This document shows positions 5,200 through 16,086 of a stretch of DNA of 44,915 bases, piece after piece; the stretch's first letter is position 1; every line of letters starts with the position of its first letter. Source of the stretch: Bog-756 sp038210245. Its GTDB lineage: Bacteria > Actinomycetota > Acidimicrobiia > Acidimicrobiales > RAAP-2. The translations under genes were made by a program, and so were the position numbers. The notes beneath the pieces are model-generated. The model saw only the letters and a list, made by a program, of their open reading frames with translations, ran no database searches and was not told where the DNA came from. The stretch is taken from the NCBI GenBank assembly GCA_038210245.1, contig JBBQWW010000018.1:1-44915 (forward strand). The letters run 5' to 3'.

Positions 5200-8193
5200 T
5201 TAGAAGGGTGGATCCTCGTCACTGCCCTTGGCCGCCGACAGGGTCGGTGCTGCCTTCTTCGCTGTGCCCTTGATCGCCGCGGCCTTCTTGGTCGGGGCCT
5301 TCTTCTTGGCCGTGGCCTTCTTGGCCGCCGTCTTCTTCTTGGCCGGGGCCTTCTTCTTCGCCGTCTTCTTCTTGGTCGATGGCCCGGCGGCGCGGCGTTC
5401 AGCCAGCAGCTCGGCGGCCCGCTCCACGGTGAGGCTCTCCACGTCGTCGCCCCGGCGCAGCGAGGCGTTGGTGGTGCCGTCGGTCACGTACGGTCCGAAC
5501 CTCCCGTCCTTGACCACCATGGGCAGCCCGGTATCGGGATCGTTCCCCATCTCGCGGAGAGGTCCCTTGGCGTTGCGACCGCGGGTCTTGGGCTGGGCGA
5601 ACAGGGCCAGGGCCTCGTCCACGGTGACCGACAGGATCTGGTCCTCGGTCACCAAGCTACGGGTATCGGTGCCCTTCTTCAGGTACGGACCGAACTTCCC
5701 GTTGTGGGCCACGATCTCCTCGCCGGAAGCGGAGTCGGTGCCCACCACCCGGGGGATACGCAGAAGCTCAAGGGCCTGCTCGAAGGTGAGCGTGGCCGGG
5801 GACATGGAGGCGAACAACGAGGACGTCCGGGGCTTGGGTCCTCCATCGACCAGCTCGCCCAGCTGGACGTAGGGGCCGAAGCGACCGGCCTTGACCTGCA
5901 CCGCCAGACCCGACTCGGGATCGTTGCCCAGCACCCGGTCCGAAGACGGGGCGTCTAAGAGGGCCTCGGCCTTCTCCACGGTCAGTTCATCCGGAGCCAG
6001 GTCCTCGGGTATGGACACCCTGTCCTCACCGTGCTGGAGGTACGGGCCGTAGCGGCCCACCCGGGCCACGATGTCCTCGCCGTCGGTGCCCACGCCGATG
6101 GGGATGGAGTTGATCTCGCGGGCGTCGATCTCCCCGAGGTAGGTGCTGACCTCGCGCTTCAGGCCGAGGCCGCTGCGGTGACCGGCCACGGCGATTCCGG
6201 GGGAGCCCCCCTCGGCCGCAGATGCATGGTCGCCGTTGCCGTTGGTCGGCCCCGCATCCGTTCCCGATCCGTGGGTCGGCCCCACATCCGTTCCCGATCC
6301 GTGGGCCGGCTCGGTGCTCCCAAAGTAGAACCGGGTCAGCCAGGGCAGGGACTCCTCGCTCCCCGAGGCGATGGCGTCGAGGTCGTCCTCCATGGATGCC
6401 GTGAACCCGTAGTCCACCAGGTCGGCGAAGTACCGCTCCAGCAGACCGACCACGGCGAAGGCAGTGAACGACGGGACCAGGGCCGTCCCCTTCTTCCACA
6501 CGTAGCCCCGGTCGAGGATGGTGGCGATGACGCTGGCGTAGGTGGACGGGCGCCCCACCCCCAGGTCCTCCATGGCCTTCACCAGGGAGGCCTCGGTGTA
6601 GCGGGCCGGTGGCTGGGTGGCGTGGGAGCCGGGCTCGAGATCGGCCACCGAGGCCGGGTCGCCCTCGGCCATGGGTGGCAGGTGGACCTCACGGTCAGCC
6701 AGCTCGGCCTCGGGGTCGTCCTCACCCTCCACGTACGCCCGCAGGTACCCGGGGAACTGGATGACCTTGCCCGAGGCGGAGAACTCGGCCTGCCGGCCTT
6801 CCACCCCTTCGGGGCCCGATGCGGTGCCGGACAGCCGGACCTGGGCGCTGGTGCCGGTGGCGTCGGCCATCTGCGAGGCCACGGTCCGCTTCCAGATGAG
6901 GTCGTAGAGGCGGAACTCGTCCCCGGACAGGGCACGGGAGGCCTCGTCCGGGGTCCGGAAGGTCTCCCCGGCCGGCCGGATAGCCTCGTGGGCCTCCTGC
7001 GCGTTCTTCACCTTGCGCTCGTACCGTCGGGGCTGGGCCGGCACGTACTCGGGACCGTAGAGGGACCGGGCCTGGGCCCGGGCGGCGTCGAGCGCCTGAC
7101 TGGACAGCGTGGTCGAGTCGGTCCGCATGTAGGTGATCCAGCCGTCCTCGTAGAGGCGCTGGGCCACCTGCATGGCCCGCTTGGAGCTGAACCGGAGCTT
7201 GCGGCCCGCCTCCTGCTGGAGGGTGGAGGTCATGAACGGCGCCGAGGGCGAGCGCCGGAACGGCTTGTGGGTCATGGAGCTCACCGTGAACGGAGTGTCG
7301 GCCAGGCCGGCGGCCAAGGCCCGAGCCTCCTCCTCGCCCAGCACCACCACCGAGCCGGGGGCGGTGAGTACCCCGGTCTCGTCGAAGTCCCGGCCCGAGG
7401 CCAGGGCCACCCCGTCCACCGCGGCCAACGCCGCGCTGAACGACCGAGGGGTGCCGTCGGCCACCTCGGCCGCCTCGGCGGTGAACGTGGCGTCGATCCC
7501 CCACCAGCCGGCCGAACGGAAGGCCATCCGGGCCCGCTCGCGCTCCACCACCATGCGGGTGGCCACGCTCTGGACCCGCCCGGCCGACAGCCTCGGCATG
7601 ATCTTCTTCCACAGCACCGGGGACACTTCGTAGCCGTAGAGGCGGTCGAGGATACGACGGGCCTCCTGAGCGTCGACCAGTCTGCGGTCGAGGTCCCGCC
7701 ACTCGAGGACGGCCCGCTCGATGGCCGGGCGGGTGATCTCGTGGAACACCATCCGCTTGACGGGCACCTGGGGCTCGAGGACTTCGAGCAGGTGCCAGGC
7801 GATGGACTCACCCTCGCGGTCCTCGTCCGAGGCCAGGTAGACCTCGCTGGCCTTCTTGACCAGCTGCTTCAACTTGTTGACCTGGGACCGCTTCTGGGTC
7901 GAGATCACGTACAGGGGCTTGAAGCCGTTGTCGACGTCCACGCCCAGACGGCTCCACGGCTCACCCTTGTAGGCGGCCGGCACCTCGTCGGCCCCCCGGG
8001 GCAGGTCCCGGATGTGGCCTATGGACGACTCCACCACGTAGTCCGATCCCAGCAGCCCGGCGATGGTCTTGGCCTTGGCCGGGGACTCCACGATGACCAG
8101 GGGCTTGGCCCCGGACCGGGGGCGCGTGGCGCCCCGGGCACCGCTGCCGGTGCCGTTGGTGGGGGGCGGTCCTGTCTGTTCGGTGGTGGGCAT
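5200..8193 (-). CDS. topA: DNA topoisomerase I with lysine-rich C-terminal tail
   Basis: A 997-residue type IA topoisomerase that relaxes negative supercoils by transient single-strand cleavage. The Toprim domain occupies about residues 25-150 (VIVESPAKAKTI, then SDEDREGESIAWH). The catalytic tyrosine is Tyr355 in GWITYMRTDST, preceded by the SAGRVQSVATR motif. After the cleavage core come several repeats of the topoisomerase C-terminal type (RFGPYVQLG, KFGPYLKKG, RFGPYVTDG). The last 60 residues are a lysine-alanine tail typical of actinobacterial TopA, which aids processivity and DNA binding. Between core and repeats is a low-complexity Gly/Thr/His linker that contains a 30-bp tandem duplication. 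First gene of the topA-tmk-holB operon. Confidence 0.96.
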   Translation of the reverse strand: MPTTEQTGPPPTNGTGSGARGATRPRSGAKPLVIVESPAKAKTIAGLLGSDYVVESSIGHIRDLPRGADEVPAAYKGEPWSRLGVDVDNGFKPLYVISTQKRSQVNKLKQLVKKASEVYLASDEDREGESIAWHLLEVLEPQVPVKRMVFHEITRPAIERAVLEWRDLDRRLVDAQEARRILDRLYGYEVSPVLWKKIMPRLSAGRVQSVATRMVVERERARMAFRSAGWWGIDATFTAEAAEVADGTPRSFSAALAAVDGVALASGRDFDETGVLTAPGSVVVLGEEEARALAAGLADTPFTVSSMTHKPFRRSPSAPFMTSTLQQEAGRKLRFSSKRAMQVAQRLYEDGWITYMRTDSTTLSSQALDAARAQARSLYGPEYVPAQPRRYERKVKNAQEAHEAIRPAGETFRTPDEASRALSGDEFRLYDLIWKRTVASQMADATGTSAQVRLSGTASGPEGVEGRQAEFSASGKVIQFPGYLRAYVEGEDDPEAELADREVHLPPMAEGDPASVADLEPGSHATQPPARYTEASLVKAMEDLGVGRPSTYASVIATILDRGYVWKKGTALVPSFTAFAVVGLLERYFADLVDYGFTASMEDDLDAIASGSEESLPWLTRFYFGSTEPAHGSGTDVGPTHGSGTDAGPTNGNGDHASAAEGGSPGIAVAGHRSGLGLKREVSTYLGEIDAREINSIPIGVGTDGEDIVARVGRYGPYLQHGEDRVSIPEDLAPDELTVEKAEALLDAPSSDRVLGNDPESGLAVQVKAGRFGPYVQLGELVDGGPKPRTSSLFASMSPATLTFEQALELLRIPRVVGTDSASGEEIVAHNGKFGPYLKKGTDTRSLVTEDQILSVTVDEALALFAQPKTRGRNAKGPLREMGNDPDTGLPMVVKDGRFGPYVTDGTTNASLRRGDDVESLTVERAAELLAERRAAGPSTKKKTAKKKAPAKKKTAAKKATAKKKAPTKKAAAIKGTAKKAAPTLSAAKGSDEDPPF
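6245..6304. repeat. 30-bp in-frame tandem duplication inside topA
   Basis: Two copies of a 30-base unit (6245-6274 and 6275-6304) differ at one base and encode two near-identical decapeptides of the form THGSGTDVGP in the linker between the topoisomerase core and its C-terminal repeats. Because the unit is a multiple of three, copy-number change would lengthen the linker without breaking the frame. Confidence 0.85.
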
Positions 8194-8243
8194 GGCTGTG
8201 GGGCACAGGGTGAACGGTGGGGTGAGGCGTTGTCAACCCCACC

Positions 8244-8281
8244 CCCTGGTCACCGGGGCCACATGGCTCCACTGACCAGGG
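8244..8281 (-). terminator. hairpin terminator after hppA
   Basis: Starting about four bases beyond the hppA stop codon, CCCTGGTCA at 8244-8252 pairs with TGACCAGGG at 8273-8281. The interior continues with GGGGCCA against TGGCTCC (one G-T pair) after a small two-by-two bulge, giving about 16 pairs. There is no T tract, as is usual in high-GC actinobacteria. It separates hppA from topA. Confidence 0.65.
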
Positions 8282-8284
8282 TGT

Positions 8285-10667
<2,383 letters not shown>

Positions 10668-10687
<20 letters not shown>

Positions 10688-10721
10688 CGGTGTGGCTCCC
10701 TTCGGTGTACTGCGTGGTCAT
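10668..10721 (-). CDS. possible 17-residue leader peptide overlapping the hppA start
   Basis: A short frame, MTTQYTEGSHTDDPPPG, starts at an ATG nine bases after the strong ribosome binding site GGGAGGG and ends 20 bases inside hppA in another frame. Ribosomes finishing it would be delivered to the hppA start. It could be a translational-coupling leader, or the ribosome binding site may be a coincidence in GC-rich DNA. Confidence 0.3.
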
Positions 10722-10959
10722 GGTCGACATCCCTCCCGGCGCACCCGGCCGCGGCCCAGGGCAGACATCGAGAGTTGCTCTCCCCCTGCGAAGCCACGGC
10801 CACGAGGCCGCACGCCGAGGCGCGCCGGTGACGGCACGCCGTTTCCGGCAACGGGGGGGAAAGATACTTACAAAAGGGGGTAGAGGGCAAGGAAGCGCCT
10901 GGCTCGAACCTCTCAGCACCCCCTCCGGCCCAGTTCGGATGGTCCGGAGGTCTCCCGGG
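10688..10959. other. hppA upstream region
   Basis: About 270 bases separate the transporter gene from hppA. On the minus strand there is an AT-richer patch (CCTTTTGTAAGTATC near 10863-10877) that could hold an hppA promoter, then a GC-rich leader with small hairpins such as GAGAG-CAA-CTCTC, then the possible leader peptide. I could not match the leader to a known riboswitch consensus. Confidence 0.4.
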
Positions 10960-13458
10960 TCAGGTCGGCTCGACGTCGGCCTCGGGGCCGGCGATGAGCT
11001 CGTAATCGGGGTTGAGGATGGCCTGGCGGCGGGCCCAGTCGCCCACCATGCCCTCTACCACCAGGCGGGCCCCGGGTTGGATCCCGGGGATCCGGCGGCG
11101 ACCCTGGAACACCAGCAGGAGCCGGCCGGTGTCGTCGGCCAGCACGCACTCGAGGTTGGACGTGCCCGCCCGGGGCTGGACCCGGACCGACTTGACCCGG
11201 CCGGCCACCCGCACCCGGTTCCTCCACTGGGCCTCGCTGATGGGGGTGGTACCGGTACCCCGATCGCCGAAGGCGGCCCGGTCGAAGGCGGCCCGGGCCG
11301 TCTCGCGCTCGGCCTCCCGGGCGGCGGCCTTGACCGAGGCCCGGGCCGTGGGCTTGGCCGGACCGTTCAACCCCCCGAGGTCGGCCGCCACCGGCGCCCG
11401 TCCCCGCTCCCGGCGCTGGGACAGCCAGCCCCCGGTCAGCTGGTAGGGCACCACCGTGGCGTTCACGTGGGCCAGCTGGGCCACGGCGGCGGCGATCTCG
11501 TCGGCCGTGCCGTCGTGGAGCAGCCGGTGCCAGCCGGCGGCGAACCCCCGGCGGGGCAGCAGGATGGTGAGCTCGGTCTGGCCGTCGGCCACCGTCTCGG
11601 CCGCCATCTCCAGGGTGGCCCGGGTCAGCCGCCGGTCTTCGCACGCCTCGACGTCGAGGGGTAGCCGGGTCAGACCCAGGCGGCCCCACTCCGACTCGAG
11701 CTCGGCCGACACCCGGTTGTCCAGGGTGAAGTGGACGGCGCGGAGCTCGTCAGGATGCAGGGTGCGGGCGTACTGCAGGGCGCGGGCCGTGGCCATGTCC
11801 AGCCGGTCGACCAGGACGATCACCGTGTGACGGTTGAGTACTGGGGCCTCGGCCGCCTCGGCCGCACCCACCTCGAGCTGCTGCTCCTCGTCGGCGTACT
11901 GTCGGTGCAGGACCAGAAGGGCCAGGACCCCGACGGGCAGGATGATCAGGATGACCCAGGCGCCCTCGGTGAACTTGGAGACGGCGATGATGATGAGGAC
12001 GATGAAGGACAGCACCGACGCCGTCCCGTTGATGGCCAACCGGCGGCGCCAGTGGTCCTCCCGGTGGTTGAGGTGGTACTTGGCCATGCCCGCGCCGGCC
12101 ATGGTGAAGCCGGTGAACACGCCGATGGCGTAGAGCGGGATGAGCTTGTCCACCTTGGCGTTGGTGATCCACAGGAGCACGATGGACACCACGGTGAGCA
12201 CGATGATCCCGGTGGAGAACACCAGGCGGTGGCCCCGCTTGGTCAGCTGGCGGGGTAGGTAGGAGTCCTCGGCGGCGAAGCTGGCCAGGAACGGAAAGCC
12301 GGTGAAGCTGGTGTTGGCGGCCAGAATCAGGATGAGGGTGGTCCCCACCTGGAGCATTCCGTAGAACACGCTGCCGGGGCCGCTCGTGCCGTAGACGAAC
12401 TTGGCGATCTGGGAGATGACCGTGGGCGTGCCCGACTGGTAGGGCACCGGGTGGGTGACCGACGCCAGCAGCGAGACCCCGAGGACCAGTGAGCCGAGGA
12501 TGACGGCCATGAGGACCATGGTGATCCGGGCGTTGCGGGACTCTGGGCGGCGGAAGATGCTGACCCCGTTGGAGATGGCCTCGGTCCCGGTCAGGGCCGA
12601 ACCTCCCGAGGCGAAGGCCCGCAGCACCACGAAGATGGTGGCGCCGTAGAGCAGGCCGCTCCCCGCCCCACCGATGTGGACCGTAGGGTTCCCCACCGTG
12701 CCCTGGCCGGTGATGGCGTGGGCGTGCAGGGTCCCGTCGATGGCCCGGTAGAGCCCGGCGACCATCAGGGCCACCATGTTCACGATGAAGAAGTAGGTCG
12801 GCACGGCGAAGACCCGACCGGCCTCGCGGATGCCCCGCAGGTTCCCGTAGGCCAGGAGGATCACCAGGGCGATGGCGATCTGGGTGGTGTGGGGCGTGAG
12901 CCCGGGGAACACCGAGGTGATGGCCGACACCCCGGCCGCCACCGAAACCGCCACCGTCAGGGTGTAGTCGATGAGGAGGGACATGGCCGCCACCTGGGCC
13001 ACGGTGAGCCCGAAGTTCTCACGGGTGACCACGTAGGCGCCCCCAGCCTTGGTGTACACCTTCACCACCTCGAGGTACGACAGGGTGACGAACAGGAGCA
13101 CGAAGATGACGGCGATGGTCACGGGGATGACCAGCGAGTAGGCCGCCGCCCCGATGGCGATGACCAGGGGGATGAGCATCTGCTCGGTGGCGTAGGCCGA
13201 CGATGAGATCACGTCGGACGACAGCACGGCCAGGGCGGTGGGCTTCCCCAGGCGCTCCGAGGTCTGCCGGTCCGAGGCGATGGGCGGTCCGAGGAGGGTG
13301 TTCTTCAGGCGGTAGCGGAGGGTCTCGGGAAGATCCACCGTGGCCTTGGGCGTCGCCGTCGGCCTCATCCGGCCCCCCGGCGAGGTCGGGGCGGCCGCTC
13401 CGGTCCCCTCCGGCGCCGCCGGTGCCGGATCCACACCGCCGGTCACCGATGGCTCCAC
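10960..13458 (-). CDS. KimA-like potassium/amino-acid permease fused to an OB-fold domain
   Basis: An 832-residue protein in three parts. Residues of about 50-510 are an APC-superfamily permease closely resembling the K+ importer KimA (GKPTALAVLSSDVISSSAYATEQ in short pieces, then GGAYVVTRENFG and DYTLTVAVSVAAG) with about 12 membrane segments. Residues of about 540-690 form a cytoplasmic USP-like domain (VIVLVDRLDMATARALQYAR). The last 100 residues are an OB-fold domain (NRVRVAGRVKSVRVQPRAG, LLLVFQGRRRIPGIQPG) resembling Rv2694c, which in M. tuberculosis is a separate gene near ceoBC. The GTG at 13458 lies directly after GAGGGG; a GTG at 13446 has better spacing. Divergent from two TrkA proteins, which supports a potassium role. 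Confidence 0.85.
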   Translation of the reverse strand: MEPSVTGGVDPAPAAPEGTGAAAPTSPGGRMRPTATPKATVDLPETLRYRLKNTLLGPPIASDRQTSERLGKPTALAVLSSDVISSSAYATEQMLIPLVIAIGAAAYSLVIPVTIAVIFVLLFVTLSYLEVVKVYTKAGGAYVVTRENFGLTVAQVAAMSLLIDYTLTVAVSVAAGVSAITSVFPGLTPHTTQIAIALVILLAYGNLRGIREAGRVFAVPTYFFIVNMVALMVAGLYRAIDGTLHAHAITGQGTVGNPTVHIGGAGSGLLYGATIFVVLRAFASGGSALTGTEAISNGVSIFRRPESRNARITMVLMAVILGSLVLGVSLLASVTHPVPYQSGTPTVISQIAKFVYGTSGPGSVFYGMLQVGTTLILILAANTSFTGFPFLASFAAEDSYLPRQLTKRGHRLVFSTGIIVLTVVSIVLLWITNAKVDKLIPLYAIGVFTGFTMAGAGMAKYHLNHREDHWRRRLAINGTASVLSFIVLIIIAVSKFTEGAWVILIILPVGVLALLVLHRQYADEEQQLEVGAAEAAEAPVLNRHTVIVLVDRLDMATARALQYARTLHPDELRAVHFTLDNRVSAELESEWGRLGLTRLPLDVEACEDRRLTRATLEMAAETVADGQTELTILLPRRGFAAGWHRLLHDGTADEIAAAVAQLAHVNATVVPYQLTGGWLSQRRERGRAPVAADLGGLNGPAKPTARASVKAAAREAERETARAAFDRAAFGDRGTGTTPISEAQWRNRVRVAGRVKSVRVQPRAGTSNLECVLADDTGRLLLVFQGRRRIPGIQPGARLVVEGMVGDWARRQAILNPDYELIAGPEADVEPT

Positions 13459-13587
13459 CCCCTCAGTAAATCATGGGCGTCGACCCTCCCCTCATTCCGG
13501 ACCGGGAGCCCGACCACCCCGGGTCCACCTGACCCCGGGGCCCATGCGCCGGGGGGTGAGTTGTCATCTCCCCACGATGCGTGTTGC

Positions 13588-14337
13588 ATGGTCCAGGTGC
13601 ATATCGTCATCGTGGGATGTGGTCGGGTCGGGTCGGGCTTGGGCATGGGGCTGATCGAACAGGGCCATTCGGTCGCCATCATCGACCGCAACGCCAAGGC
13701 CTTCCGGCGCCTGCCTCCGGACTGGGCCGGTACCACCGTGGTGGGCTCGGGCTTCGACCGAGGCGACCTGGACCGGGCCGGGGCCGGCGAGGCCCAGTCC
13801 CTGGCCGCCGTGACCAGCGGGGACAACTCCAACATCCTGACTGCCCGGATCGCCCGGGAGACCTACGAGATCCCCAACGTGGTGGCCCGCATCTACGACC
13901 CCCGGCGGGCCCAGATCTACCTGCGTCTGGGCATCCCCACCGTGGCCACGGTGTCGTGGACCATCGACCAGGTGCGCCGACGGCTGGTCCCCAACGAGGT
14001 CGAGTCGGAGTGGACCGACTCCACCGGCACCCTGTCCCTGGTCGAGCGGGAGCTGCCGGAGCGGTGGGCGGGCAAGCGCCTGGCCGACCTGACCGTTCCC
14101 GGCGAGGTGACGGTGGTGGCCGTGACCCGGGCCGGGGTGGTCCGGCTGGACTTCGGCGACCTGGTGGGCCAGGACGGCGACGTGATCCACCTGATGGTCA
14201 CCGACAGTGCCCTGGAGCGCCTCAACGCCCGATTGGCGGCCTCCGCCCCCCCGCCGCCCGGTGGGAGGGCCGCCCCCTCGGTCCCGTCGCCCGTCGGCGG
14301 GTCCCCGTCGGCGGCAGCCGGAGGGAGGCCGTCATGA
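13588..14337 (+). CDS. ceoB: TrkA-family potassium channel/transport regulatory protein
   Basis: A 249-residue RCK/TrkA protein. The N-terminal Rossmann domain shows HIVIVGCGRVGSGLG and an acidic IIDRN at the end of the second strand, the NAD-type ligand site. A TrkA_C domain follows after about residue 140 (VPGEVTVVAVTRAGVVRLDFGD, DGDVIHLMV). The C-terminal 35 residues are Pro/Gly/Ser-rich. The start is uncertain: the ATG at 13588 and a GTG at 13597 fit the family, while a TTG at 13561 has a better purine-rich site (GGGGGGTGAG) but adds residues without similarity. Its end overlaps the next trkA gene by four bases. With that gene and the divergent KimA-like permease it matches the mycobacterial Rv2690c-ceoB-ceoC cluster. 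Confidence 0.88.
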   Translation: MVQVHIVIVGCGRVGSGLGMGLIEQGHSVAIIDRNAKAFRRLPPDWAGTTVVGSGFDRGDLDRAGAGEAQSLAAVTSGDNSNILTARIARETYEIPNVVARIYDPRRAQIYLRLGIPTVATVSWTIDQVRRRLVPNEVESEWTDSTGTLSLVERELPERWAGKRLADLTVPGEVTVVAVTRAGVVRLDFGDLVGQDGDVIHLMVTDSALERLNARLAASAPPPPGGRAAPSVPSPVGGSPSAAAGGRPS

Positions 14338-14996
14338 AGGTGGCCATCGCCGGAGCGGGCAGCGTGGGGACGGCCATCGCCGCCGACCTCCACGCCGGAG
14401 GCCACGAGGTACTGGTCATCGAGCAGGATCCCGAGCTGGTGGCCCGGATCCGCGGGGACCTCGACATCACCTGGGTGGTGGCCGACGCCTGCGAGGTCTC
14501 GGCCCTCGACGCCGCCGGGTTGGCCACCGTCGACGTGGTGGTGGCGGCCACCGGCGACGACGAGGACAACCTGGTGGTCTCCCTGCTGGCCAAGCAGGAG
14601 TTCGCCGTGCCCCGGGTGGTGGCCCGGGTCAACCACCCGAAGAACCAGTGGCTGTTCACCGAGAGCTGGGGGGTCGACGTGTCGGTGTCCACGCCCCAGC
14701 TGCTGACCGCCCTGGTGGAAGAGGCGGTCTCCGTGGGCAGCCTGGTCCGCCTCCTTCGGTTCGAGGGCGGCAACGCCCACCTGGTGGAGGTGACCCTGGC
14801 CGACGACTCGCCGGCCAACGGGGTCTCGCTGGTGGACCTCGGGGTGCCACGGGAGGCCACGGTGGTGGCCGTGGTGCGCGACGATCACCTCATCGTCCCC
14901 CGCGGCGACACCCGCCTGGCCATCGGCGACGAGGTGCTGGTGCTGGTCACGGCCGACGCCGAGGATGCGGTGCAGCAGCTGCTGGTGGGGCGCTGA
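14334..14996 (+). CDS. ceoC: second TrkA-family potassium uptake regulatory protein
   Basis: A 220-residue RCK/TrkA protein beginning MKVAIAGAGSVGTAIAADLH, a Rossmann nucleotide-binding motif, with VLVIEQDPELV giving the acidic residue at the second strand end. A TrkA_C domain lies at about residues 140-215 (ATVVAVVRDDHLIVPRGDTRL). The ATG overlaps the stop codon of ceoB in an ATGA arrangement and has GAGGGAGG about nine bases upstream, so the two are translated together. The pair probably forms a hetero-octameric gating ring that senses nucleotides for a K+ transporter; the membrane partner could be the divergent KimA-like permease or a Trk protein elsewhere. Confidence 0.9.
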   Translation: MKVAIAGAGSVGTAIAADLHAGGHEVLVIEQDPELVARIRGDLDITWVVADACEVSALDAAGLATVDVVVAATGDDEDNLVVSLLAKQEFAVPRVVARVNHPKNQWLFTESWGVDVSVSTPQLLTALVEEAVSVGSLVRLLRFEGGNAHLVEVTLADDSPANGVSLVDLGVPREATVVAVVRDDHLIVPRGDTRLAIGDEVLVLVTADAEDAVQQLLVGR

Positions 14997-14999
14997 GCG

Positions 15000-15788
15000 G
15001 TGAGGGCGGCCTTCTTCGATCTGGACAAGACGGTGATCGCCAAGGCGTCCCTTCCCGCCTTCGGCCGTCCCCTCTACCGGGGCGGGCTGATCAACCGGCG
15101 CCTGGTGGCCCGGGCCCTGGTCTCCCAGCTGATCTACGTCCACCTGGGGGCCAGCGAGGAGAAGCTGGCCCGGGTGCGTGAGTCGACCCTCACGCTGACC
15201 AAGGGTTGGGACCGGGACCAGATCGCCGAAATCGTCCGCGAGGCCCTGGAGGAGACCGTCGAGCCCATCATCTACGCCGAGGCCCTCGACCTCATCGAGG
15301 CCCACCGGGCCGCCGGCCACCGGGTCTACCTGGTGTCGGCGTCGCCGGACGTCATTGTCGAGCCGTTGGCCGCTCACCTGGGCGTGGACGGGGCCATCGC
15401 CAGCCGGCCCTTCGTGGACGAGGACGGCCGCTACACCGGCGAGATGGAGTTCTACGCCTACGGCCCCTTCAAGGCCGAGGCCATCGAGGAGCTGGCCGCC
15501 GCCGAGGGGCTCGACCTGTCCGAGTCCTCGGCCTACTCGGACTCCTACACCGACCTCCCCATGCTGGAGGCGGTGGGCCACCCGGTAGCCGTCAATCCCG
15601 ACCGACTGCTGGCCAAGGTGGCCAAGGAGCGCGGGTGGGAGGTCATGCAGTTCACCAAGCCGGTCCGGCTGCGAGACCGGATGAGCGTGCCCAGTCTGCC
15701 CATGACGGCCACCTTCGCCGGGATCACCGCAGCGGCCTCGGTCGGCGCTCTGGTGGCCTGGCGGCTGGCCCGGCGCACCCAGGGTTGA
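15000..15788 (+). CDS. HAD-IB family phosphatase with C-terminal membrane anchor
   Basis: A 262-residue haloacid-dehalogenase superfamily hydrolase of subclass IB. The nucleophile motif FFDLDKT places Asp7 and Asp9; motif II is VYLVSAS; Lys in GPFKAEAI is motif III; motif IV is SDSYTDLPML. The subclass includes SerB-like phosphatases, and the actinobacterial members usually carry, as here, a C-terminal hydrophobic helix (ATFAGITAAASVGALVAW), which suggests attachment to the membrane. The substrate is unknown; phosphoserine or phospholipid intermediates are possible. The GTG start is four bases after the ceoC stop, so it is likely cotranscribed, although a functional link with potassium is not evident. 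Confidence 0.88.
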   Translation: MRAAFFDLDKTVIAKASLPAFGRPLYRGGLINRRLVARALVSQLIYVHLGASEEKLARVRESTLTLTKGWDRDQIAEIVREALEETVEPIIYAEALDLIEAHRAAGHRVYLVSASPDVIVEPLAAHLGVDGAIASRPFVDEDGRYTGEMEFYAYGPFKAEAIEELAAAEGLDLSESSAYSDSYTDLPMLEAVGHPVAVNPDRLLAKVAKERGWEVMQFTKPVRLRDRMSVPSLPMTATFAGITAAASVGALVAWRLARRTQG

Positions 15789-15917
15789 GCGGCGGCCGGC
15801 GCCCCGGACTCATCCCCTCCGGGTACTGGAGCGGGTACTGGCGCGCCTCGGCCGGCCTGGCATCCAGACCGGCCGAAGTTACGGATACGGCGCCGAGGGC
15901 GCCGGACTAGGAGTTGC

Positions 15918-15992
15918 TCAGGAGGGACGGAGCCGCTTGGCGGCCACGACTCCGAGGGCAACGACGATGGCGAGGATCAGGAGCTTCTTCAT
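15918..15992 (-). CDS. 24-residue hydrophobic microprotein (DLW-39-like N terminus)
   Basis: The frame reads MKKLLILAIVVALG then VVAAKRLRPS: a Lys-start membrane helix and a basic tail. It resembles the opening of the short actinobacterial DLW-39 family proteins (MKKLL-type starts) but lacks their C-terminal DLW segment. There is no Shine-Dalgarno sequence; instead a -10-like TACCAT (minus strand, 16006-16001) ends eight bases before the ATG, which suggests a leaderless mRNA. It lies alone between the HAD phosphatase and the sigma factor. Too short to be certain. Confidence 0.4.
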   Translation of the reverse strand: MKKLLILAIVVALGVVAAKRLRPS

Positions 15993-16086
15993 GGAAGGAG
16001 ATGGTATCGCTTCGCGGGGGCTAGCGCTCCACGGTGGGCGGGATCCTTACCGCTGCGGAAGGGGCGTACCCACCCGGGCCGGAGGA

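Noticed and set aside
4600..5958. Long plus-strand open frame opposite tmk and topA
   Set aside because: It is a GC-driven shadow of the real minus-strand genes; its sequence is Gly/Leu/His-rich without motifs, while tmk and topA have full family motifs.
10722..10900. c-di-AMP (ydaO) riboswitch before hppA or the KimA-like gene
   Set aside because: KimA genes often carry one, but neither upstream region shows the paired ydaO consensus by eye. A covariance search would be needed to settle it.
13917..15581. A 554-codon minus-strand open frame across ceoB, ceoC and the HAD gene
   Set aside because: Antisense shadow; the three plus-strand genes have clear motifs and overlapping stops and starts.
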